A stretch of DNA of 40,370 bases from Prevotella sp. (GTDB lineage Bacteria; Bacteroidota; Bacteroidia; Bacteroidales; Bacteroidaceae). Position numbers and translations under genes: made by a program. Location: NCBI GenBank assembly GCA_016290175.1, contig JAEETD010000021.1, positions 1 to 40,370 of the forward strand, in the 5' to 3' direction. This document shows, in pieces, positions 8,179 to 15,707 of this stretch; within the stretch, counting starts at the first letter, position 1, and the number at the start of each line of letters is the position of its first letter. Under the pieces are notes generated by a model that saw only the letters and a program-made list of their open reading frames with translations, was not told the DNA's origin and did no database searches.

Positions 8179-8251
8179 TCGGGATTACTGGACTCGAACC
8201 AGCGACCTCGCGCCCCCCAGACGTGTGCGCTACCAACTGCGCTAAATCCCG
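8179..8251 (-). tRNA. tRNA-Pro (GGG anticodon)
   Basis: On the minus strand the 73-nt sequence begins CGGGATTTAGCGCAGTTGG and ends AATCCCG plus discriminator A, the acceptor typical of bacterial tRNA-Pro. The D arm is GCGC...GCGC, the T arm GCTGG-TTCGAGT-CCAGT, and the anticodon loop CTGGGGG gives anticodon GGG. CCA is not encoded, as is usual in this phylum. The anticodon stem has one A-C mismatch. It borders the mobile-island remnant on its 3' side. Confidence 0.92.
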
Positions 8252-8399
8252 ATCCTTTTAAAGCTTAGCACCGACCCTTTGGCCGAAACGCGGGTGCAAA
8301 AGTACACACATTTTTCCGTTTGACCAAATTTTCCGGCGACTTTTTTCGTTTTTTAAGTGTTTTTTTGGTGTCAGATTTGCTTATACGGATAAAAATGTA

Positions 8400-8407
8400 T
8401 ACCTTTG
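8400..8407 (+). promoter_or_regulatory. Promoter of aroA
   Basis: TACCTTTG with TTTG at 8376-8379, spacer 20. It lies downstream of the first in-frame ATG (8320) and so sets the aroA start at 8437. Confidence 0.8.
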
Positions 8408-8436
8408 CACCCCGAAATCAAGACTACAACAGGAAA

Positions 8437-9699
8437 ATGACTCAATATCTTATCAAGGCTTCCCATCAACAGCAGATCATGGTGAGCCTGCCCGCCTCGA
8501 AGAGCATCTCCAACCGTGCGCTTATCATCTATGCGCTCAGCGGCGGTCGTCAGCTGCCACAAAACCTCTCCGACTGCGACGACACCCAGGTGATACTCAA
8601 TGCCCTGCGCTATATGCCGGAAGAAATCAACATCAAGGCTGCGGGTACGGCCATGCGATTCTTGACGGCCTATCTGAGTGTGATGCGTGGCACGCATGTA
8701 CTGACGGGTACGGAGCGCATGAAGCAGCGCCCCATCGGACTGCTGGTTGACGCCCTCAGGAAACTAGGTGCCGAAATCAGCTACGAAGGCAAGGAGGGCT
8801 ATCCCCCACTCCGCATTACAGGCCAAAGCATCGAAGGCGGTGAACTGGAGATCGAGGGCAACGTGAGCTCGCAGTATACCTCCGCCCTGCTGATGATTGG
8901 TCCGGTGCTGAAGAAAGGTCTCGAACTGAAACTGACGGGTGACATCATCTCCCGTCCCTACATCGACCTGACACTGTGGATGATGCGCGAATACGGTGCC
9001 GATGCAGACTGGACCTCTGCCGACACCATCACCGTGAAGCCAAAGCCCTACGAGAACCGCGACTACATGATAGAGAACGACTGGAGCGGAGCAAGCTACT
9101 GGTATGAGATACTCGCCCTGAGCAACGACCGCGAGGCACAGGTGGTGCTGAATGGCTTGAAAGACGGCTCGAAACAGGGCGACTCGGTGATAAAATACAT
9201 CTTCAGTCTGCTGGGCGTGAAGACTGTGTTCCAGTCGAAGACCTCGGGCAAGCCGCAGAATGTGACGCTGAAGCGCAACGGCCGCTGTGTGCCGAAGCTG
9301 GAATACGATTTCGTGAATTCACCCGACCTGGCACAGACGGTGATCGTGACCTGTGCCGCACTGGATATCCCCTTCCATTTCAAGGGATTAGGTACGCTGA
9401 AAATCAAGGAGACCGACCGCATCGAGGCCATGAAGCGTGAAATGCGGAAGCTGGGCTATGTGCTGCACGATGTGAACGACTGTGAGCTCTATTGGGACGG
9501 TGAGCGCTGCGAGCCCTCGATGGAAGAAGGTATCGACACCTATAATGACCACCGCATGGCCCTCTCGTTCGCACCCTTCGCCATGAAGTCGGGCAGCCTG
9601 ATCATCAACAATCCGCAAGTGGTGACGAAATCCTATCCACACTTCTGGAAGAGCCTGAGAGATGCCGGATTCAGCATCGAAGTGAAGAGTGAAGAGTGA
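8437..9699 (+). CDS. aroA: 3-phosphoshikimate 1-carboxyvinyltransferase (EPSP synthase)
   Basis: Transfers the enolpyruvyl group of phosphoenolpyruvate to shikimate-3-phosphate, the sixth step of the shikimate pathway to chorismate and aromatic amino acids; cytosolic. Residues from the chosen start include PASKSISNRALII (substrate-binding Lys-Ser-x-Ser-x-Arg), AAGTAMRFLTAYL, VSSQYTSALLM, KETDRIEAMKREM and DTYNDHRMALSFA, all EPSP synthase signatures in order over 420 residues. An in-frame ATG at 8320 precedes the promoter and is rejected as the start. The last codons and the stop fall in a GAGTGAA heptamer array. A small Cys-rich protein gene and porW follow on the same strand. Confidence 0.95.
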   Translation: MTQYLIKASHQQQIMVSLPASKSISNRALIIYALSGGRQLPQNLSDCDDTQVILNALRYMPEEINIKAAGTAMRFLTAYLSVMRGTHVLTGTERMKQRPIGLLVDALRKLGAEISYEGKEGYPPLRITGQSIEGGELEIEGNVSSQYTSALLMIGPVLKKGLELKLTGDIISRPYIDLTLWMMREYGADADWTSADTITVKPKPYENRDYMIENDWSGASYWYEILALSNDREAQVVLNGLKDGSKQGDSVIKYIFSLLGVKTVFQSKTSGKPQNVTLKRNGRCVPKLEYDFVNSPDLAQTVIVTCAALDIPFHFKGLGTLKIKETDRIEAMKREMRKLGYVLHDVNDCELYWDGERCEPSMEEGIDTYNDHRMALSFAPFAMKSGSLIINNPQVVTKSYPHFWKSLRDAGFSIEVKSEE

Positions 9700-9712
9700 A
9701 GAATTAAGAGTT
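9680..9712 (+). repeat. Heptamer array at the aroA stop
   Basis: Tandem GAGTGAA units cover the aroA stop codon. Because the unit is 7 bases long, successive TGA triplets fall in different frames. Confidence 0.7.
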
Positions 9713-9729
9713 ATGATTACCTTGAGGAG

Positions 9730-9951
9730 ATGGAGTTTGCAATCGTTTGTGTAGGGCTGATTGTGGGGCTGGGGGTGATTGCCTGGATAGCCAACCATTT
9801 CGACAAGGGAGAAGACACCATCGAAGTGGGCCACGACTGCTCCACCTGTACCGCTGCACAGGAGGGCGACTGCAAAATACACTGCCTTCTGGAGGAAAAA
9901 CGACAAAAAGATGCTGCATCACACAATAAAACAACCTCTAAAGAGGTTTAA
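9730..9951 (+). CDS. Small membrane protein with a Cys-rich cytosolic or periplasmic tail
   Basis: 73 residues: an N-terminal hydrophobic helix (about 3-23, FAIVCVGLIVGLGVIAWIA), then a polar tail with four cysteines, DCSTC and GDCKIHC. The CxxC plus CxxxC spacing could bind a metal or a cluster. It lies between aroA and porW with a 9-base gap before porW, on the same strand, and GAGGA stands just before the ATG, so it looks like a genuine gene. I do not recognise a named family; a redox, metal or assembly role is only a guess. Confidence 0.6.
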   Translation: MEFAIVCVGLIVGLGVIAWIANHFDKGEDTIEVGHDCSTCTAAQEGDCKIHCLLEEKRQKDAASHNKTTSKEV

Positions 9952-9960
9952 TTATAAAAG

Positions 9961-12930
9961 ATGCGCAGAATTGCCTATACACTGACTGTCATCGCCATCG
10001 CCCTGTTGACGATGGCAGGTTGTTCTACGCAGAAAAACACAGCCGGCACCCGCTGGTGGCACAGCTTCAACGCACGCTATAACATTTATTATAATGGTAA
10101 GCAAGCCTTCATCGAAGGTAATCTGGAGAAGGAAAAGGGCAACCGCGACAACTATACCGAGCAGATACCCCTCTATATGGTGGGCAACAAGGCCAGCCGC
10201 GACATCGGCAAGGGCCAGTATGACCGTGCCATCGAGAAGGCTGAGAAGGACATCCGCCGCCATAGCATCAAGGCCAAGCCCGAATGGAAGGGCGGCAAGC
10301 GGAAGACCGACAAGGACAAAGAATGGCTGGGACGCAAGGAGTATAATCCATTCCTATGGAAAGCGTGGATGCTGCTGGGCAAGTCGCAGTTCCAGAAGGG
10401 CGATTTCGACGAGGCCGCCGCCACCTTCAGCTATATGGCACGTCTCTATCAGACACAGCCGAAGGAGAACGGTCTGGCCAGAGCATGGCTCGCAAAATGC
10501 TATCTCGAGCTGGACTGGCTCTACGATGCCGAGGACGTGATCCGCAACATGAGCCGCGACTCGATGCACTTCAGCACCGTGAAGGACTGGGACTACACCT
10601 ATGCCGACTACTATATCCGTACGAAGGACTACCAAAAGGCGGTGCCCTATCTGCGCAAGGTGATCAAACACGAACGCCGTCATCAGCAGAAAGCCCGCGA
10701 GTGGTTCCTGATGGGACAGATACAGAAGGAACTAGGCAACAATGCCGAGTCAGAGCGTGCCTTCGGTAAGGTAGTAGGCTGTCACCCAAGCTATGAACTG
10801 GAATTCAATGCCCGCATCGCCCAGACGGAGGTGATGGCGAAGGGTAATGCCAAGGCGATGATAAGCAGGCTGAAGCGTATGGCGTCGAACGACAACAACA
10901 AGGATTACCTCGACCAGGTGTATTACGCCATGGGTAATATCCACTTGATGCAGCGCGATACGATGAAGGCCATCGCCGCCTATGAGAAAGGCAACGAGAA
11001 AGCCACCCGCAGCGGCATCGAGAAAGGTGTGCTGCTGCTGACCCTGGGCAACCTGTACTGGCAGCTGGAGAGATACAACGATGCGCAGCGCTGCTACGGC
11101 GAGGCCATCGGACTGTTGGATAAGGACCGCAAGGACTATGAGGAGCTGTCTCAGCGCTCGAAAGTGCTCGACGAGCTCGTGCCTCACACCGATGCCATCC
11201 ATCTGCAGGACTCGCTGCTGGAACTGGCCGATATGCCTGAAGCCAAGCGTCTGGAAGCCATCGACCGTGTGATCAAGGAACTGAAGCGCAAAGAGAAAGA
11301 GGCCCGCGATGCAGAGAAAATGGCAGAGGTAGAGCGTCAGCTGCAGAAGAATCAGGCCGTGGGTCAGCGGGGAAACATGCAGCAGAACCGTCCTGCTACC
11401 CAAGGTCAGACCGGCGGTGCATGGTATTTCTATAATCCCACCGCAGTAAGCCAGGGAAAGACCACTTTCCAGCGTCAGTGGGGTCAGCGACAGAATGCAG
11501 ACAACTGGCAGCGACTGAACCAGACAGTGGTGAATATGGCTGCTAGCGGCGAAGAGAAATCCGAGGGCTCCGAGCTCTCCGAAAACGCTGAGCTTTCCGA
11601 CTCTCTGGCAGCCCAGGGTGCAGTCCCCAAAGACAGCACACAGACCGCTGCCCCCGCAGACACCCTCGCCAACGATCCCCATAACCGCGAATACTATCTG
11701 GCGCAGATTCCCTTCAGCGACGACCAGAAGGCCGCAAGCCATGCAATCATCCAGGAGGCCTTGCTGCAATCGGGTATCATCTTCAAGGACAGGCTCGACA
11801 ATCTGAAGCTCAGCGAGAAACAGCTGCTCAGGCTGACGAAGGACTATCCTGAATACGAGAACCTCGACGATGCCTGGTATCACCTCTTCCTGCTCTACTC
11901 GCGACTGGGGAAGCACGATATCGCCGAAGCCTGTCTCTCGCACCTGAAGGCTGAGCACGCAGAGAGTGAATGGACTACCCTGCTCAGCGATCCCTACTAC
12001 GCCGACAATGCCCGGTTCGGCACTCATATCGAGGACTCGCTCTACGCCGCCACCTATGCCGCCTTCAAGGCAGACCAGTTTGACGAGGTGGCCGGTAATG
12101 CCCGCATCTCGGCAGACCGGTTCCCGATGGGTGAGCACCGTGCGAAGTTCATCTTCATCGACGGTCTGAGCCGGTTGAACAACGGTGATGCCAACGGATG
12201 TCTGGAGCAGTTGAAGGAAGTGGTGGAGAAACATCCCAAGAGCGAGGTGGCAGAGATGGCAGGTATGATAGTGAAAGGTGTGCAGGAGGGTCGCAGGCTG
12301 CACGGCGGAAAGTTTGACATCGGCGATGTATGGTCGCGACGAGACATCACCCTCACCGCCGACTCCACCAAGGTCGATACCCTGAGTGCCGATCCCAACC
12401 AGAAATTCATCTTCATGCTCATCTATGAGCCTGACAGCGTAGACCAGAACCAGCTGCTCTTCGAGATAGCACGCTATAACTTCACCAACTTCCTGGTGCG
12501 TAACTTCGAGATCACGACCGATGAGGATCAGGGACTGCAGCGCATGCTCATCAGCGGATTCCTGAGCTATGACGAGGCCCTGCAGTATGCCCGACAGTTA
12601 TATGCCAACGAGGTGATGGCGGAGAAACTCGCACTTTGCCGCAGTCTCGTAATCAGCGAAGTGAACCTGCCGCTGCTGGGTGTACAGTTCAGCTACGACG
12701 ACTATGAGCAGTTCTATGAGGATATCTTCGTGCCGATGAAGACGAGCGATGACAAGCTGCTGATACGGCCTGAGGATATCGAGATACTCGACCCTGAGGA
12801 TATCCCCTCGACCAAAAAGGCATCACCCGATGGGGATGATGACGAGGACGATGACGAGGAGCCTCAGCAGAAGAACAAGAAGAAAAAGAAACAGACCAAG
12901 GACTTCGATTTCGACGAAGACTTCTGGTAA
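9961..12930 (+). CDS. porW: TPR lipoprotein, PorW/SprE-type component linked to type IX secretion
   Basis: 989 residues. The lipoprotein signal ends LLTMAGC (Cys21), followed by STQKNT and TRWWHSFNARYNIYYNG, the block found at the N-terminus of PorW/SprE proteins. Tetratricopeptide repeats fill roughly 40-420 and 590-760 (for example AWMLLGKSQFQKGDFDEAAA). The middle (about 440-560) is low complexity and includes an xSE 9-bp repeat. The C-terminus is acidic then basic (DDDEDDDEE, KNKKKKKQTKD). PorW/SprE are periplasm-facing lipoproteins needed for type IX secretion or gliding in Porphyromonas and Flavobacterium. porX follows directly, which strengthens the call. Whether a complete T9SS exists cannot be seen here. 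Confidence 0.75.
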   Translation: MRRIAYTLTVIAIALLTMAGCSTQKNTAGTRWWHSFNARYNIYYNGKQAFIEGNLEKEKGNRDNYTEQIPLYMVGNKASRDIGKGQYDRAIEKAEKDIRRHSIKAKPEWKGGKRKTDKDKEWLGRKEYNPFLWKAWMLLGKSQFQKGDFDEAAATFSYMARLYQTQPKENGLARAWLAKCYLELDWLYDAEDVIRNMSRDSMHFSTVKDWDYTYADYYIRTKDYQKAVPYLRKVIKHERRHQQKAREWFLMGQIQKELGNNAESERAFGKVVGCHPSYELEFNARIAQTEVMAKGNAKAMISRLKRMASNDNNKDYLDQVYYAMGNIHLMQRDTMKAIAAYEKGNEKATRSGIEKGVLLLTLGNLYWQLERYNDAQRCYGEAIGLLDKDRKDYEELSQRSKVLDELVPHTDAIHLQDSLLELADMPEAKRLEAIDRVIKELKRKEKEARDAEKMAEVERQLQKNQAVGQRGNMQQNRPATQGQTGGAWYFYNPTAVSQGKTTFQRQWGQRQNADNWQRLNQTVVNMAASGEEKSEGSELSENAELSDSLAAQGAVPKDSTQTAAPADTLANDPHNREYYLAQIPFSDDQKAASHAIIQEALLQSGIIFKDRLDNLKLSEKQLLRLTKDYPEYENLDDAWYHLFLLYSRLGKHDIAEACLSHLKAEHAESEWTTLLSDPYYADNARFGTHIEDSLYAATYAAFKADQFDEVAGNARISADRFPMGEHRAKFIFIDGLSRLNNGDANGCLEQLKEVVEKHPKSEVAEMAGMIVKGVQEGRRLHGGKFDIGDVWSRRDITLTADSTKVDTLSADPNQKFIFMLIYEPDSVDQNQLLFEIARYNFTNFLVRNFEITTDEDQGLQRMLISGFLSYDEALQYARQLYANEVMAEKLALCRSLVISEVNLPLLGVQFSYDDYEQFYEDIFVPMKTSDDKLLIRPEDIEILDPEDIPSTKKASPDGDDDEDDDEEPQQKNKKKKKQTKDFDFDEDFW
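11551..11604 (+). repeat. 9-bp in-frame repeats in porW encoding xSE units
   Basis: About five degenerate units of nnnTCCGAG encode KSE, GSE, LSE, NAE and LSD inside the low-complexity linker of PorW. The number of units could vary without frameshift. Confidence 0.6.
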
Positions 12931-12954
12931 GAAGTGAATAGTGTAATCGCGTAA

Positions 12955-12970
12955 GCGCTTTTACAAAGCG
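12955..12970. repeat. Small hairpin interrupting the porW-porX heptamer array
   Basis: CGCTTT-TAC-AAAGCG (12956-12970) lies between two blocks of TGAATAG/TGAAAAG heptamers (12932-12945 and 12981-13006), as if inserted into a once continuous array. Confidence 0.4.
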
Positions 12971-13004
12971 AAGCGACTAAAAGAATAGTGAAAAGTGAAT
13001 AGTG

Positions 13005-14573
13005 ATGATAAACGGATATTTACTTTGGGTGGATGATGAGATAGAGCAGTTGCGGGCACAGCGGCTCTTCCTCGAGAGCAAGGGATATGACGTGATGACA
13101 GTGAGCAACGGTACCGACGCCATCGACCTCTGCCGGGAACGGCATTTCGACCTGGTGTTGCTCGACGAGCAGATGCCCGGCCTCAGCGGACTGGAAACCC
13201 TGCAGCGCATCAAGGAGATACACCCCGCCCTACCTGTGGTGATGGTGACCAAGAGTGAGGAGGAAGACATCATGAACCAGGCCATCGGTCAGAAGATTGC
13301 CGACTACCTGATCAAGCCCGTCAACCCCAACCAGATCCTGCTGACACTGAAGAAGAACATCCACCGCGAGGAAATCGAGACGGAGGTGACGCAGACGCAG
13401 TATCAGCAGCAGTTCCAGCAGATAGCCATGCAGATCATGGACTGCAGGACGTGGCAGGAATGGGTGGAGGTCTACAAGAAACTCGTACACTGGGAGCTGG
13501 AGCTGAGCTCGACCGATAGTTCAATGACGGATATGCTCCGTATGCAGAAGGAGGAGGCGAACCTGGGTTTCGCGAAGTTCATCAAGAAGAACTATCTCGA
13601 CTGGGTGGCGCAGCTGAATCCCACGATGCCACAAGGTGACCGTCCTGTCCTCTCGCCAGAGGTGTTCAAGACAAAGGTATTTCCCCAGCTCAGTGAAGGT
13701 GAGAAGGTGTATCTGGTGGTGCTCGACAATTTCCGCTATGACCAGTGGCGCATCCTCGCACAGGAGCTCAACAAGCAGTTTGACATAGAGGAAGACCTCT
13801 ACTTCAGCATCCTGCCCACTGCCACCCAATATGCCCGCAACGCCATCTTTTCAGGCTTGATGCCCAACAAGATAGCCCAGATGTTTCCTGACCTTTGGGT
13901 GGACGAAGACGAAGAGGAAGGCAAGAACCTGAACGAGGCGCCCCTCATCCAGACACAGCTGGACCGCTATCGCAAGAAGAACACGTTCTCATATCACAAG
14001 GTGAACAACTCTGCCGATGCCGACAAGCTGATGCAGCAGATGTCTAATCTCGACAGGAACGACCTGAACGTGGTGGTATTCAACTTCATCGACATGCTGA
14101 GTCATGCCCGTACGGAATCGAAGATGGTGAGAGAGCTGGCCAACAACGAGAGTGCCTACCGCTCGATTACCCTCTCATGGTTCAGGCACTCCGTCATAGC
14201 CGATTTCTTCCGACAACTGGCACAGGAGGGCTGCAAGGTGATTGTAACCACCGATCACGGCAGCATCCGCTGTACACAGCCTGTGAAGATTGTGGGCGAC
14301 AGGAACACGAACACTAACCTGCGCTACAAACTGGGTAAGAACCTGAACTACGACGACAAGAGCCTGTTCACCATCCGCGAGCCGCAGAAGGCACAACTGC
14401 CTGCACCCAATCTCTCGACGAGTTATGTGTTTGCTACGGGTGACGCCTTCCTGGCCTACCCCAACAACTACAATTATTATGTGAGCTACTATCGCGACAC
14501 GTTCCAGCACGGAGGTATCTCGATGGAGGAAATGATCATACCGCTGATCACGATGAAAGGAAGAAAGAAATGA
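13005..14573 (+). CDS. porX: PorX-type response regulator with PglZ (alkaline-phosphatase-like) domain
   Basis: 522 residues from the ATG at 13005; an alternative GTG lies one codon upstream. Receiver domain 1-120: acidic pair Asp10-Asp11, phosphorylation site Asp54 (LVLLDEQMPG), Lys104 (YLIKP). A helical linker follows. The PglZ domain from about 220 shows VVLDNFRYDQW, FNFIDMLSHARTESK, VTTDHGSIRC and FQHGGISMEEM, the metal-binding blocks of alkaline-phosphatase-superfamily enzymes. PorX, with sensor PorY, controls type IX secretion genes, and the PglZ domain has been described as a phosphodiesterase acting on nucleotides. No histidine kinase is nearby, as is usual for porX. It lies between porW and tsaE, linked by heptamer arrays. 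Confidence 0.9.
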   Translation: MINGYLLWVDDEIEQLRAQRLFLESKGYDVMTVSNGTDAIDLCRERHFDLVLLDEQMPGLSGLETLQRIKEIHPALPVVMVTKSEEEDIMNQAIGQKIADYLIKPVNPNQILLTLKKNIHREEIETEVTQTQYQQQFQQIAMQIMDCRTWQEWVEVYKKLVHWELELSSTDSSMTDMLRMQKEEANLGFAKFIKKNYLDWVAQLNPTMPQGDRPVLSPEVFKTKVFPQLSEGEKVYLVVLDNFRYDQWRILAQELNKQFDIEEDLYFSILPTATQYARNAIFSGLMPNKIAQMFPDLWVDEDEEEGKNLNEAPLIQTQLDRYRKKNTFSYHKVNNSADADKLMQQMSNLDRNDLNVVVFNFIDMLSHARTESKMVRELANNESAYRSITLSWFRHSVIADFFRQLAQEGCKVIVTTDHGSIRCTQPVKIVGDRNTNTNLRYKLGKNLNYDDKSLFTIREPQKAQLPAPNLSTSYVFATGDAFLAYPNNYNYYVSYYRDTFQHGGISMEEMIIPLITMKGRKK

Positions 14574-14601
14574 AAAGTGAAGAGTGAAAAGTGAAGAGTT
14601 A
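14571..14601 (+). repeat. Heptamer array between porX and tsaE
   Basis: TGAAAAG and TGAAGAG units alternate four times. The first TGA is the porX stop, and the array runs to the tsaE start. Confidence 0.75.
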
Positions 14602-15032
14602 TGGAGATTAAGATACAAGATCTAGAGCATATCCGCGAGGCTGCGCGGACGTTTATCGAGCATATCGGTGAGAGTACGGTATTTGCCTTCTACGGCAAGA
14701 TGGGAGCCGGCAAGACCACATTTATCAAAGCCATCTGCGAGGAACTGGGAGTAGAGGATGTCATCACCTCGCCCACCTTCGCCATCGTGAACGAATACAC
14801 CATCAGCCGACAGCCATCACCCGTCACCCATCGCCCCGTCGTCTACCACTTCGACTTCTATCGCATCAAGAAGTTAGAAGAGGTCTACGACATGGGCTTT
14901 GAGGACTATTTCTACTCAGGCGCACTCTGTCTGATAGAGTGGCCAGAACTGATAGAAGAGGTGTTGCCGGAAGATGCCGTCAAGGTTCACATCACCGAGA
15001 ACCCCGACGGCACAAGAACAATTAGTTTTTAG
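14601..15032 (+). CDS. tsaE: tRNA threonylcarbamoyladenosine biosynthesis ATPase TsaE
   Basis: 143 residues. Walker A GKMGAGKT (32-39) followed by FIKAICEELG, then SPTFAIVNEY, YHFDFYRI (the Walker-B-like Asp) and LIEWPE, all hallmarks of TsaE. The protein works with TsaB and TsaD to add threonylcarbamoyl to A37 of ANN-decoding tRNAs; cytosolic and nearly universal. Its position after porX across a heptamer array suggests a shared transcript. It ends 3 bases from the convergent end of the small gene at 15036. Confidence 0.95.
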   Translation: MEIKIQDLEHIREAARTFIEHIGESTVFAFYGKMGAGKTTFIKAICEELGVEDVITSPTFAIVNEYTISRQPSPVTHRPVVYHFDFYRIKKLEEVYDMGFEDYFYSGALCLIEWPELIEEVLPEDAVKVHITENPDGTRTISF

Positions 15033-15035
15033 AAA

Positions 15036-15356
15036 CTACAGGTTCTGTTCCTGGAAATCGAGATCTGCCTGTACGATGAAGAGCACGTATTCCGGGTCGA
15101 GGTTCTTGACGCCATCCTCCTTTGCCTTAGTGCAGACATAGTCGCACACCGCCTCAAGGTCGATGTCGACTTCCTCCTCATCGCTCTCCAGAATGCCACT
15201 CGTATAGTAGTAATCTACTATCAAGTCAATCATATACAGGATGGTCTCGTCGCTGTAATGCTTCTTTGCATCAAACGGGATACGCTCGCGGATGAACGCC
15301 AGTTCCCTTCTGTTCTCCTCCTCATCGAGACGGAGTTCTTCATCAATACTTGCCAT
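15036..15356 (-). CDS. Conserved hypothetical acidic protein downstream of trxA
   Basis: 106 residues, strongly acidic and predicted mainly helical (EELRLDEEENRRELAFIRERIPF is a charged helix, followed by ILYMIDLIVDYYYTSGI). There is no signal peptide or membrane helix. It starts 3 bases after the trxA stop on the same strand, so it should be the last gene of the dnaE-trxA operon. No function is recognised, and the context (replication polymerase and thioredoxin) does not define one. Confidence 0.75.
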   Translation of the reverse strand: MASIDEELRLDEEENRRELAFIRERIPFDAKKHYSDETILYMIDLIVDYYYTSGILESDEEEVDIDLEAVCDYVCTKAKEDGVKNLDPEYVLFIVQADLDFQEQNL

Positions 15357-15359
15357 CGT

Positions 15360-15674
15360 TTAGAGTATTGACTGGAACTTCTCGTCTAACTTGGCTTCGC
15401 TTTGCGCACCTACCACCTTGTCAACAATCTGTCCTCCCTTGAAGAAAAGGATGGTGGGGATGTTGCGGATGCCGAACTCAGCAGCCAGGTCTTCGTTATC
15501 CTCGACGTCGCACTTGCCGACAACCAGCTTGCCGTCGTACTTTTCAGCCAGTTTCGAAATGACAGGGCCAATCATACGGCAGGGGCCGCACCATGTTGCC
15601 CAGAAATCAACCACTAACGGCTTATCGCCATTCTTCAGGCTCTCGAAATTCTCAGATGAAATAACTACTTCCAT
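15360..15674 (-). CDS. trxA: Thioredoxin
   Basis: 104 residues with VVDFWATWCGPCRM (active-site Cys29 and Cys32) and the cis-proline block RNIPTILFFKGG, a complete cytosolic thioredoxin without signal peptide. It reduces protein disulfides, including those of ribonucleotide reductase, using electrons from thioredoxin reductase. It lies 33 bases after dnaE on the same strand and 3 bases before the hypothetical gene. Confidence 0.95.
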   Translation of the reverse strand: MEVVISSENFESLKNGDKPLVVDFWATWCGPCRMIGPVISKLAEKYDGKLVVGKCDVEDNEDLAAEFGIRNIPTILFFKGGQIVDKVVGAQSEAKLDEKFQSIL

Positions 15675-15707
15675 AATCTTTTCCTTTTTATTGTGTTAAT
15701 ACTATAA

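Noticed and set aside
4023..8208. GCGACCTC shared by the island left end and tRNA-Pro as an att repeat
   Set aside because: Only 8 bases match, and the left copy lies in relaxase coding DNA, so it is compatible with chance.
8045..8236. 63-residue minus-strand ORF across tRNA-Pro
   Set aside because: It is read through the tRNA and its terminator.
8320..8436. Longer aroA starting at the upstream in-frame ATG
   Set aside because: The promoter (TTTG 8376, TACCTTTG 8400) lies inside this extension, and the added residues do not look like EPSP synthase.
10750..12303. 517-residue minus-strand ORF opposite porW
   Set aside because: Antisense shadow of a gene with clear TPR and lipoprotein features; composition (His/Leu/Val-rich) is typical of such shadows.
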